64,000 nucleotides of DNA, from positions 173,528 through 237,527 of the forward strand of contig NZ_JAENIJ010000004.1 of NCBI RefSeq assembly GCF_016595435.1, given 5' to 3'. The position numbers and the translations under genes were made by a program. The notes under the pieces are model-generated. The model did no database searches and had not been told where the DNA came from. It saw only the letters and a program-made list of their open reading frames with translations. This document shows, piece by piece, positions 16,059 to 23,710 of the stretch (position 1 is the first letter of the stretch; every line of letters begins with the position of its first letter). This DNA comes from Luteolibacter pohnpeiensis (GTDB lineage Bacteria > Verrucomicrobiota > Verrucomicrobiia > Verrucomicrobiales > Akkermansiaceae).

Positions 16059-17000
16059 TCAAGCCCTCTTCCGGCGTGCCAGGAGCACCAAACCACCAAC
16101 CAAACCAAGCAATGCTGTCGTTGGCTCAGGAATCATACTTCCCGCGTATCCCGGAAGATGGATCTCGGAATTGGCCGTGAGTTCAGCGGCAAAGATCGAT
16201 CCATCAATCGGATTGGCTGTCGTCACGCTTGCATTCGGAGCCAGCACTTGGCCCATCATGTTCTTCGAACCAAAATCAATGGTTTCGGCTTCGTAGAAGT
16301 TCCATACGATTCTGGATTGCCAATATTCGTCCGTGAATAGCCCGACCAAGTTGCCATATTGCCAATTGATGGTGCTACCACTGACATTGATGATGATATC
16401 CGTCGCTCCATTCGCGATCAGCTCAATCTGCTGAACGTAGGAATTGCTGAAAAGGTCACTTCCATCGACATAGAAAACTGCGAGCCCATTTTCGTCGGGC
16501 ACAGCATCAAACTTGAAAGCCGATGGCTGCTCGGCAGGAATGATGACATTGCTGTTTGCGCCATAGGTGCTGAGAATCTCGCTTGCGAGAGTTAGTTCGT
16601 CGATGATGGCGCTGTAATTTGCGGAAGGATTCGAAATCTGGGAACCTCCACCATTGTAGTTGATGATACGACCATTGGTCGAGCCGCCAATTTCCAAGCT
16701 TCCGGCATTCAACTGAATCGGGTTTCCGCTGGAAATATTCCCACCAACACGGAGGGTTAAATCGGTAGTATCAACCGTGCCACCGAGTTGAGTCGCGAAA
16801 TTCGCGCTATTGGTTCCGGTGAGATTGCCTCCGACCAATGTTCTGCCTTCAACATCAGAATTCGTCGAAAAATTACCACTAACAACTACCGAGTAAGTAC
16901 TCAGCGAGGAGAGATTTTGGGCATGAGCTTTCATGGAAACACCGAGCATGAGCCCGATAAGTGCAACCAAGCCCAAACCGCGAGAAGCGGATGCTTGCAT
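16059..17000 (-). CDS. Choice-of-anchor A family PEP-CTERM protein
   Basis: 313 residues with an N-terminal signal peptide (cleavage likely after AHA near residue 27). A beta-rich domain typical of choice-of-anchor A proteins follows, with the repeated phrase VGGNLTGTNS / RVGGNISSGN and the VVVSGNF start. The C-terminus is the PEP-CTERM tag IPEPTTALLGLVGGLVLLARRKRA-like: IPEP, hydrophobic helix, basic tail. It is a predicted extracellular adhesin or matrix protein sorted by an exosortase. The leader just before the ATG is unusual, with three C tracts on the coding strand (17003-17026). Confidence 0.85.
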   Translation of the reverse strand: MQASASRGLGLVALIGLMLGVSMKAHAQNLSSLSTYSVVVSGNFSTNSDVEGRTLVGGNLTGTNSANFATQLGGTVDTTDLTLRVGGNISSGNPIQLNAGSLEIGGSTNGRIINYNGGGSQISNPSANYSAIIDELTLASEILSTYGANSNVIIPAEQPSAFKFDAVPDENGLAVFYVDGSDLFSNSYVQQIELIANGATDIIINVSGSTINWQYGNLVGLFTDEYWQSRIVWNFYEAETIDFGSKNMMGQVLAPNASVTTANPIDGSIFAAELTANSEIHLPGYAGSMIPEPTTALLGLVGGLVLLARRKRA

Positions 17001-17002
17001 AT

Positions 17003-17026
17003 GGGGGGAATTGGGGGATAAGGGGG
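17003..17026. repeat. Three regularly spaced G/C tracts at the start of the choice-of-anchor A gene
   Basis: On the plus strand G6 (17003-17008), G5 (17013-17017) and G5 (17022-17026) are separated by four A/T bases each. The coding strand therefore has three C tracts ending 2 nt before the ATG at 17000. No Shine-Dalgarno sequence is possible there. A GGGGAA/TTCCCC pair (17023-17036) adjoins it. Confidence 0.5.
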
Positions 17027-17132
17027 AACATTCCCCGCAACAGCGGAGAACCCCGCAAACCTAACACAACTTAGCTCACCACAAATTACGCAATCGCGTA
17101 GGTTAGTTATTGAATAGATTTTGGAACACTGT

Positions 17133-17756
17133 TTACATCCTGCGCTCCATTAATCTAAATCGCTCATGATAGTTGCCTTTATTATATTTCTTACAGCAAC
17201 TATAGCATGCAACGGCGCGCTGGATTGGCCGGACACGATGAAGAGTCACCAAGCAATTCGGGCAAATGTAAGCGTGATTGCGCTTCATTCTTCGCCGTTT
17301 GAAGGGAAGGTTGTGGAACGGCTGCTCCCCGGCGATGCCTAAATCGGCACACGCCTGCTGCCATTCTCCGCCATGCGGATCAATCCGCCGACGGCCGGCT
17401 CTTTCATAAGCGACCAAGTGGGCCAGCTCATGCTTCAGAGTTCGCCAAAGCTCTTCCGGCGGGCAGTCTTTAAGCTTTGGATTCAGCTCAATGTAACGAT
17501 CCGGCCACCACGCGCGGCCGGCGGTGGTTTGCATGCGACCATTCCAAGCAACCACCACCCGTTCTCCAAGATCTCTTAGTCCCAGTGATTTGGCAGCTTC
17601 ATCGCACCACGCTGTCAGCGCATGATCTTGCGCATTCGGGCGAATTACCGGCCGATTGCGCCGCCGCTTTTTGAAAATCGAGGGCCAAGTGAGGATTGAG
17701 GGTTCCTTTTTCCGGCCCATGTCGGATGAAATAGCAGCTTTTCCAGTCCGTGGCAA
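17133..17756 (-). CDS. SprT-like zinc metalloprotease domain protein
   Basis: 207 residues. The active-site motif HELAH (His109, Glu110, His113) and a third candidate ligand His128 in DPHGGEW match the SprT/Spartan-like fold. A C-terminal zinc ribbon has Cys165, Cys168, Cys184 and Cys187. The N-terminal 40 residues are basic and variable, so the true start could be downstream. It lies 11 bp after ybeY and is probably co-transcribed with pgpH-ybeY. Role unknown; SprT-like proteins in eukaryotes degrade DNA-protein crosslinks, but that is not established for bacterial homologues. Confidence 0.82.
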   Translation of the reverse strand: MPRTGKAAISSDMGRKKEPSILTWPSIFKKRRRNRPVIRPNAQDHALTAWCDEAAKSLGLRDLGERVVVAWNGRMQTTAGRAWWPDRYIELNPKLKDCPPEELWRTLKHELAHLVAYERAGRRRIDPHGGEWQQACADLGIAGEQPFHNLPFKRRRMKRNHAYICPNCLVTLHRVRPIQRAVACYSCCKKYNKGNYHERFRLMERRM

Positions 17757-17767
17757 TCGAAGTTGCC

Positions 17768-18238
17768 TCAGAAACTTGCCAGTCGCTGTTCCAAGCCGCT
17801 GTCCCAGATTTCCAAGACAATCTTCTCCTGAGCTGCTTCCATCCGCTCACGCTCCTCAGGCTCTGCATCCTCGTGATCGGCCAGGTGCAATAATCCATGC
17901 ACCAAGTAGCGGAGTAATTCCCGCGCCAACGGCTCGGCATACTCAGCCGCCTGTCTCTGCGCCACTTCCGCGCCGATCACGATTTCACCATGATGGAAGG
18001 TAATCACATCGGTCGCACCTTCAATCTCCATGAACTCGCGATGGACCTGATCACTCGTGACATCATCCACGATCGCGATTTCAACTGTGGCGAGATGGCG
18101 CAAGGGGCAATCTTCAGTCACTGCATGTGCAAGCGCGGACGCTGCTGCGACGGGACCGATTTCTTCCAGCGCGGTAAGCCAGTATTCCGGAATGACGACG
18201 GCTTGCTGATGATTGCCAATGATGACTTCGAGTGACAT
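17768..18238 (-). CDS. ybeY: Endoribonuclease YbeY (rRNA maturation factor)
   Basis: Metal-dependent RNase involved in 16S rRNA 3' maturation. 156 residues, normal size. The family segment TDVITFHHGEIVIG and the metal motif HGLLHL (His114, His118) are present. The third canonical ligand, usually His ten residues after the first, is Asp124 here. It is translated 18 bp after the pgpH-like gene; in many bacteria ybeY follows phoH and this HD gene, but phoH is absent here. Confidence 0.9.
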   Translation of the reverse strand: MSLEVIIGNHQQAVVIPEYWLTALEEIGPVAAASALAHAVTEDCPLRHLATVEIAIVDDVTSDQVHREFMEIEGATDVITFHHGEIVIGAEVAQRQAAEYAEPLARELLRYLVHGLLHLADHEDAEPEERERMEAAQEKIVLEIWDSGLEQRLASF

Positions 18239-18256
18239 GAGGGAAAAATCCTGAAC

Positions 18257-19993
18257 TCAATAGCCTTCTGTCGCCCTTGCCGAGCGATAATCGCTTTTCC
18301 AGGCAGTGGTGGCAGGTTGTTTGGGAGCCATTTTGGCTGCTGCACTCTGTTTGCCGCCGGCAGTTCCAGAGTTAGGGCTTTGCTGAGCAGCAGCTTCGAG
18401 CCGTTTGGTGCCGGTCGGCGATTTATCTTCGTCTTTCGGATAATCGATCCGGCTGTGCAACATGCTTCGCAGCGTGGTGGAGAAACTATCTTTGAGCAAC
18501 GCCAACTCACGAATCGTTAACGGACATTCGTCCAATTGACCATCGTTGACTTTGGCACGCACCAAATCATCAACCAATGCGCGGATTTTCGCCGGGTTCG
18601 GTTTGCGCAGCGTTCTTGAAGCACTTTCGATCGTATCCGCCAGGGCGATGATGCCGCTCTCGCGAGTGCTTGGTCGCGGGCCGGGATAACGGAAATTTTT
18701 CTCCTCCACCTGTGGCAAGTCCTCTGGATTTTCCAGTCCTTTGCCGACTTTTTCCAGCTCCGCTTTTTTCTGCTCCTGCGCTTTGCGGTAAAAATAATAA
18801 ACCATCGAATCTCCATGATGTTCCTGGATCACATCGATGATTCTCGGGTTGAGCTTGTGCTTCACCGCAAAGTCCACGCCATCTTTAACGTGGGCGATGA
18901 TAATCAGCGCGCTCATCGTCGGCGTGAGCGAATCATGTGGATTTTCGCCGCCGTCCTGCTGGTTTTCGATGAAATACGCCGGTTTTTTCAATTTCCCAAT
19001 GTCGTGGAAATACGCGCAGACCCGGCATAGTGGGGCGTTGGCACCGATTTTTTCAGCTGCCGCTTCTGCCAAAGACGCCACCACCAAACTGTGATGAAAA
19101 GTCCCGGGCGCTTCCAACTGCATCCTGCGTAGAAGCTTGTGATTCAAATCACTCAGTTCCAACCAACTGATATCCGTGGTGATATGGAAAGCCCCCTCAA
19201 ATACCGGCAACAATCCGGAAATCAAAAGAGCCGTAAAAATTCCCGTTCCCATGGCGGCCGCACCGCCTTTTCCGAGCAGTTGCAAGTGATCCACCGCACC
19301 AGGGCCGAAACAGGAGGCGATATCGAGTCTCCCCAACGCCGTCGCCACCAGCAAGCTCACGGCTCCCACATAAAGTCCGGCACGCAGCAGTTGGACGCGC
19401 TTGCGGACTTGATTCGACAACAAAACGCCGGTCATCCCACTCACTAGGCTCAAAATCAAAAAACCCAGCCGGTCATCCGGTCTGGGCACTAAGAAACAGC
19501 CAAGCATGCTGACATAAATCGCGGAAAACGCTCCGACGGTGCGGCCTAGGAGCACTGCGTGAAGAATCGGAGCAAGCGCAAAGGGGATGAACAAAAAGCG
19601 GAAAGCTTCCGAGATCGTCCCAGCGTCGCCAAGACTCATCAGAAGCTGAACGATCATCAAATGAACCACCCAGCCTCCGAAAACCAAAACCGCGCGACTA
19701 TTTCGTCGGCAGGAGGTTTGATTGTTGATGTGGAACATCGCCATCGCCGTCACCGCGAGAATCATGCCTGAAATGGCACGACTAAACGGGTTCTCTTGCC
19801 CGGATTCAACCGATGAGATCGAAATCTGAATTCCAATCGCGACTATAAACGAAGCATAGAGCGAAAGTCTGACGAGAAAACTGTCTTCCAGCTCTTGAAC
19901 AACAGGATTTTCACAATGAACCCTGCGTTTTTTTCCTGACGATAGACCCTGTCGGGCCAACCGCCAACGTTTGATGGCATCCACAAATCCCAC
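18257..19993 (-). CDS. pgpH: 7TM HD-domain phosphodiesterase (PgpH/YqfF-like)
   Basis: Integral membrane phosphohydrolase; family members hydrolyse cyclic-di-AMP. 578 residues: about seven or eight hydrophobic helices (about residues 40-265), then a cytoplasmic HD domain with HHSL, HDIGK (His330-Asp331) and EHHGD motifs. The final 60 residues are a low-complexity tail. Full-length relatives of about 700 residues have a large extracellular 7TMR-HDED domain after the first helix. Here only about 15 residues separate helices 1 and 2, so that sensor domain is missing. First gene of the pgpH-ybeY-SprT set. Confidence 0.85.
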   Translation of the reverse strand: MGFVDAIKRWRLARQGLSSGKKRRVHCENPVVQELEDSFLVRLSLYASFIVAIGIQISISSVESGQENPFSRAISGMILAVTAMAMFHINNQTSCRRNSRAVLVFGGWVVHLMIVQLLMSLGDAGTISEAFRFLFIPFALAPILHAVLLGRTVGAFSAIYVSMLGCFLVPRPDDRLGFLILSLVSGMTGVLLSNQVRKRVQLLRAGLYVGAVSLLVATALGRLDIASCFGPGAVDHLQLLGKGGAAAMGTGIFTALLISGLLPVFEGAFHITTDISWLELSDLNHKLLRRMQLEAPGTFHHSLVVASLAEAAAEKIGANAPLCRVCAYFHDIGKLKKPAYFIENQQDGGENPHDSLTPTMSALIIIAHVKDGVDFAVKHKLNPRIIDVIQEHHGDSMVYYFYRKAQEQKKAELEKVGKGLENPEDLPQVEEKNFRYPGPRPSTRESGIIALADTIESASRTLRKPNPAKIRALVDDLVRAKVNDGQLDECPLTIRELALLKDSFSTTLRSMLHSRIDYPKDEDKSPTGTKRLEAAAQQSPNSGTAGGKQSAAAKMAPKQPATTAWKSDYRSARATEGY

Positions 19994-20124
19994 GGCGGTT
20001 TTTGAGTTGTTTCTCTAGTTTCGAAAGCGGCGGATGCCGATTCGGTTGGCCACCATACGGCTACCTCCAGGGTTTAGCAATCCACAAATGCGAACCCACT
20101 TAACTCACCTAGTGGCAGTCAGAT

Positions 20125-20160
20125 AAAAAAACCTTCCCGTAAAAATCGGGAAGGTTTTTT
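20125..20160 (-). terminator. Bidirectional terminator after lipoprotein gene
   Basis: Stem ACCTTCCCG (20131-20139) / CGGGAAGGT (20147-20155) with a 7-nt loop. It is flanked by an A run on the left and a T run on the right, so it can terminate in both directions. On the minus strand it ends transcription of the lipoprotein gene, 25 bp after its stop. Confidence 0.85.
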
Positions 20161-20184
20161 TGATGAATTCGTCCAGAATCAGGC

Positions 20185-20538
20185 TTATTCGCCGTCGTCC
20201 ATTTCATCTTCCTGATCTCGCAATTTATCCGCCTGATCTTCGATCTGATCGGCTTTTTTCTCTCCGGCCTTACGGATTTCATCGGCAGTTTGATCCGTCC
20301 GATCTGCCGCTTGTTCAGCGGCTTTTCCGCCCATGTCACGGAGCTTATCGGCTTTGTCTTCAGCTGCATCTGCAGTTTTATCAGCTTGGTCGCGGATCAT
20401 GTCAGCCTTGGCTTCCATGGCATCCGCTTTGGATTCTACCGCCTCTTCACGCGCTTGTTCCTGCTTGGAATCGCAAGAGGTGAAAGCGAGAGCGAGGGCG
20501 GAAATTCCGATCAGGGTGGCAAATGGTTTTGTTTTCAT
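20185..20538 (-). CDS. Small coiled-coil lipoprotein
   Basis: 117 residues from the ATG at 20538, which begins a signal peptide ending in a lipobox-like FTSC with Cys at about residue 22. The mature part is almost entirely charged helix made of loose 11-residue repeats of the type KADxxRDQADK, ending in an acidic tail. This suggests a periplasmic, membrane-tethered coiled coil. A longer reading from 20580 would put 14 polar residues before the signal peptide and was rejected. No function assigned. It diverges from nrnA. Confidence 0.75.
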   Translation of the reverse strand: MKTKPFATLIGISALALAFTSCDSKQEQAREEAVESKADAMEAKADMIRDQADKTADAAEDKADKLRDMGGKAAEQAADRTDQTADEIRKAGEKKADQIEDQADKLRDQEDEMDDGE

Positions 20539-20766
20539 GATGGTAAGGCTTCCCGGTTCATTCGGGTTAAACCATCCCATCGCAGAAGGCGTGCCATACT
20601 GATTTTACGTGAGTTACACACCATTCAACCCTCTTTTAACCATGCATTACCGGCGATTTGGCGTGCGATTCGCACGAAGCTGGCTCATGATTTCCATCGG
20701 TGGGTTTGTTCTTGCGCCCGTGATCGCCACGGAAAGAATCCGCCCCCCGCATCGCGGTCCGACCCC

Positions 20767-21774
20767 ATGAGCGAACTTTCCCCAACATCAGCTGAACCGA
20801 TCGCGGAAATAGCCGCCGCGATTGAAAACCATTCCTCATTTGTCCTCATCAGCCACGTCCGGCCTGATGGTGATGCCATTGGCTCACAGATTGCCTTGGG
20901 ATTTGCCCTGATGGCTGCAGGAAAATCGGTTCGATTGATCAACGAGGATGGATTGCCGGATAATCTTTCTTTTCTACCCGGTTCAGAGAAAATCGAAACA
21001 CCTCCGGCCGAACCCATCGAAGTTGAAGTCGCCATCGCACTGGATACCGCCACGAAACCCCGCCTTGGAGAAAACGCGCTTGCGGCAGCTTCACGTGCAA
21101 AGCTGTGGATCAACATTGATCACCACATTTCCAATCCAAGCTACGGCGACATCAATCTGATCGACTCCACCGCTCCGGCAACCGGCCAGATTCTTTACAA
21201 ACTCATTCAGTCACTGGGACTCCCCTTGCCTGCCGAATCTCGCGATTCGATCTACACCGCTGTCTCAACGGATACCGGCTCATTTCAATACCCCTCGACC
21301 CAAGCTGAGACTTATGAAATGGCCGCTGATTTGATCCGCCAGGGCCTGGATGTCGGAACGATCAATTCCTTGATTTACGACAATCACCCATTTCGCCGGG
21401 TCGAGCTGATGCGCGCCCTGCTGAATACACTGGAAATCTCCAAAGACGGCATCGTTGCGCATTGGGAATTACTCGATCAAACGCGGCAAAAACTGCAGCT
21501 GCAGCCGGAAGACAGTGAGGGACTGATCGACATCATCCGCGGCATCCAAGGAGTGCTTTTGGCGGTGTTTTTCGAAGAACTGCCCGACGGCAAAATCCGG
21601 ATTTCCATGCGATCGAAAGATCCGCGCCTCAATGTCTGCAACATCGCCACCGAATTTGGCGGCGGTGGCCATGCCCTGGCGGCCGGTATTCGGATGGCTG
21701 GCCCGATCGAATCCGCAAAATCTCGATTGCTATCCGCCATCGACCGCGCTGCCCACACTGCAGGATTGCGCTAA
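20767..21774 (+). CDS. nrnA: DHH-family phosphoesterase (NrnA-like nanoRNase/pAp phosphatase)
   Basis: 335 residues from the ATG at 20767; the open frame extends far upstream but without family similarity. DHH-domain motifs are SHVRPDGDAIGS near the N-terminus, LDTA, and the signature IDHH near residue 117. The C-terminal DHHA1 domain has GGGGHALAAG. NrnA proteins degrade short oligoribonucleotides and dephosphorylate 3'-phosphoadenosine 5'-phosphate. It is followed by truB and ribF, the order seen in many bacteria after rbfA; rbfA itself is not here. Confidence 0.9.
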   Translation: MSELSPTSAEPIAEIAAAIENHSSFVLISHVRPDGDAIGSQIALGFALMAAGKSVRLINEDGLPDNLSFLPGSEKIETPPAEPIEVEVAIALDTATKPRLGENALAAASRAKLWINIDHHISNPSYGDINLIDSTAPATGQILYKLIQSLGLPLPAESRDSIYTAVSTDTGSFQYPSTQAETYEMAADLIRQGLDVGTINSLIYDNHPFRRVELMRALLNTLEISKDGIVAHWELLDQTRQKLQLQPEDSEGLIDIIRGIQGVLLAVFFEELPDGKIRISMRSKDPRLNVCNIATEFGGGGHALAAGIRMAGPIESAKSRLLSAIDRAAHTAGLR

Positions 21775-21832
21775 ATGCAGCTTCCTCTTCGACACTCTTT
21801 TTTCTGTCAGATTCAATATGCGAAACCATTCA

Positions 21833-22552
21833 ATGGCTGAGAACGGCCCTACTGGAGTACTCCTCATCGATAAAGCACCGGACATGACGTCCCACGACGT
21901 CGTCGCCATCGCCCGGCGCGCCCTGAATACCAAAAAGATCGGCCATTGCGGCACTCTTGATCCGATGGCCACCGGCCTGCTCATGCTGGTCATCGGCAGA
22001 GCTACCAAAATCCAGGATCTGCTCATGAGCGAAGACAAGCAATACTCCGGCACGATGACTCTTGGATCGACGACCTCCACCCAAGATCGCCAAGGTGAGG
22101 TGTTGGAAGAATTCCCGGTGCCCGATTTTTCAGAATCCGAAATACGCGCCGCTTTTGATGCATTTACGGGACCGTTCGAGCAAATTCCGCCCATGGTTTC
22201 TGCGATCAAAAAAGACGGAGTTCCTCTCTACAAACTCGCCCGCAAGGGTGAGGTCGTGGAACGCCAACCCAGACCGGTGCATGTCAACTCATACGACATT
22301 TCCCGCATTGCCTTGCCGGAAATTGATTTCACGGTCGATTGCTCCAAGGGTTTTTACGTTCGCACCTACGCGCACGACATCGGTGCAAAACTCGGTTGCG
22401 GCGCTCACCTCAGCGCGCTGCGCCGGACCAGATCCGGCAAATTTACTCTGGATCGCGCGGTCACCGTCGATGCCTTGAAAAATGCGCCACGAGAAGATCT
22501 CATCAATTCTCTGATTACACTTGCTGAAATCTCCCTGATGCGCGGCGCTTGA
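21833..22552 (+). CDS. truB: tRNA pseudouridine(55) synthase TruB
   Basis: Converts U55 to pseudouridine in the T loop of tRNAs. 239 residues from the ATG at 21833; an in-frame ATG at 21818 would add five residues and cannot be excluded. The catalytic motif GHCGTLDPMATGLL is near residue 38, with YSGTMTLG and the KGFYVRTYAHD segment also present. It is slightly short because it lacks a long C-terminal PUA-like extension. It follows nrnA by 58 bp and precedes ribF. Confidence 0.95.
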   Translation: MAENGPTGVLLIDKAPDMTSHDVVAIARRALNTKKIGHCGTLDPMATGLLMLVIGRATKIQDLLMSEDKQYSGTMTLGSTTSTQDRQGEVLEEFPVPDFSESEIRAAFDAFTGPFEQIPPMVSAIKKDGVPLYKLARKGEVVERQPRPVHVNSYDISRIALPEIDFTVDCSKGFYVRTYAHDIGAKLGCGAHLSALRRTRSGKFTLDRAVTVDALKNAPREDLINSLITLAEISLMRGA

Positions 22553-22563
22553 GCATTCCCGCC

Positions 22564-23481
22564 ATGATCACCTGCCACCATCTTCACGAGCTTCCCGGGC
22601 TGAATACCCCGCTGCATTTGGCGCTCGGAGTCTTCGATGGCGTCCACATCGGACACCAGGCAGTGATTCAACGTGCCGTCGATGCCGCAAAACGGATCGG
22701 CGGGCTAGCTGGCGTGCTGACTTTCGATCCCCATCCGATCCGGGTCATTGCGCCCGCCAAAGCACCATCGGCTTTGCTCGCCACACTCGACCACAAAGCA
22801 GACATCGTCGCGGGACTCGGCGCACAACTCTTCATTCCACTGCATTTTGATGCGCAATTCGCCAAAATGGGAGCCGCGGAGTTTCTGGAAGAACTAACCC
22901 GTGCTCCCATTCACACCATTGCTGTCGGCGAAGATTGGCGCTTTGGCAAAGGACGCCTGGGTGATGTTTCCGTGCTCGCGGGCGCGGCCAAGGTCCATGG
23001 TTTTCAACTGGAAGCGGTCCCCCCGGTGATGACGGATGGGGACCGAGTCAGCAGCACCCGAATCCGCCAAGCCATACGCGATGGAAACCTTGCGGACGCC
23101 GCGCGCATGCTGGGACGCCCGCACTCAGTGATCGGAAAAGTCATCGAAGGCCGGAAACTCGGTCGGCAACTGGGATTTCCGACTGCAAACCTTGCGACCG
23201 GAGAATTGCAAACACCACCCGACGGCGTTTGGAGCGTGCGGGTCACCCTGCCCGACTCATCGACGGTTCGCGGCATTGCCAATCTCGGCTATCGACCCAC
23301 GGTGGATGGCACCCATCGCTTGCTGGAAGTCCATCTTTTCGACTTTTCAGGCAACCTCTACGGCGCCGAATTGGAGGTGCAGTTTACCGAGTTCATCCGT
23401 CCTGAGATGAAATTTGATTCCGTGGAATCCCTTCGATTTCAAATTGCTAAGGACATCGAAAATGCCAGACTTGACACCTGA
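22564..23481 (+). CDS. ribF: Bifunctional riboflavin kinase/FAD synthetase
   Basis: Makes FMN from riboflavin and then FAD. 305 residues. N-terminal FAD synthetase nucleotidyltransferase domain with GVFDGVHIGHQ (about residues 22-32) and SSTRIR. C-terminal flavokinase domain with GRKLGRQLGFPTANL (about 199-213) and GIANLGYRPT. An in-frame TTG at 22549 overlaps the truB stop, but the ATG at 22564 gives the normal N-terminus. Last gene of nrnA-truB-ribF. Confidence 0.95.
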   Translation: MITCHHLHELPGLNTPLHLALGVFDGVHIGHQAVIQRAVDAAKRIGGLAGVLTFDPHPIRVIAPAKAPSALLATLDHKADIVAGLGAQLFIPLHFDAQFAKMGAAEFLEELTRAPIHTIAVGEDWRFGKGRLGDVSVLAGAAKVHGFQLEAVPPVMTDGDRVSSTRIRQAIRDGNLADAARMLGRPHSVIGKVIEGRKLGRQLGFPTANLATGELQTPPDGVWSVRVTLPDSSTVRGIANLGYRPTVDGTHRLLEVHLFDFSGNLYGAELEVQFTEFIRPEMKFDSVESLRFQIAKDIENARLDT

Positions 23482-23507
23482 TGCGTGTTCATAATACCAC
23501 ATGGTTT

Positions 23508-23636
23508 ATGAACAGTATCTCCTTGTTCGTCAAAAACCTGCTCCAGTCCTGCCAACAACTCTCGCTCATCCGCACCGGACGACCCCGGCGCAAACCCACA
23601 CCGGTGGCGATTCAGCTGAAATTCCCCGGCTGGTAA
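23508..23636 (+). CDS. Possible 42-residue small ORF
   Basis: In the 229-bp gap between ribF and the secretin gene an ATG at 23508 opens a 42-codon frame, starting MNSISLFVKNLLQSC and ending in a basic segment then FPGW. No Shine-Dalgarno sequence is obvious and I recognise no family. An overlapping ATG at 23501 opens a different frame that runs to 23701 and looks random. Either could be chance; recorded because nothing else explains the gap. Confidence 0.15.
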   Translation: MNSISLFVKNLLQSCQQLSLIRTGRPRRKPTPVAIQLKFPGW

Positions 23637-23710
23637 AAAAAGGTGAGATTTCCCGGATTTTGCGCTTACCCTGTGGCTTTCGGCTCTCTATAGCTTCGTA
23701 AAACCTGCGC

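Noticed and set aside
23501..23701. 66-codon frame between ribF and the secretin gene
   Set aside because: Composition looks random and it has no ribosome-binding site; the alternative 42-codon frame is listed only at low confidence.
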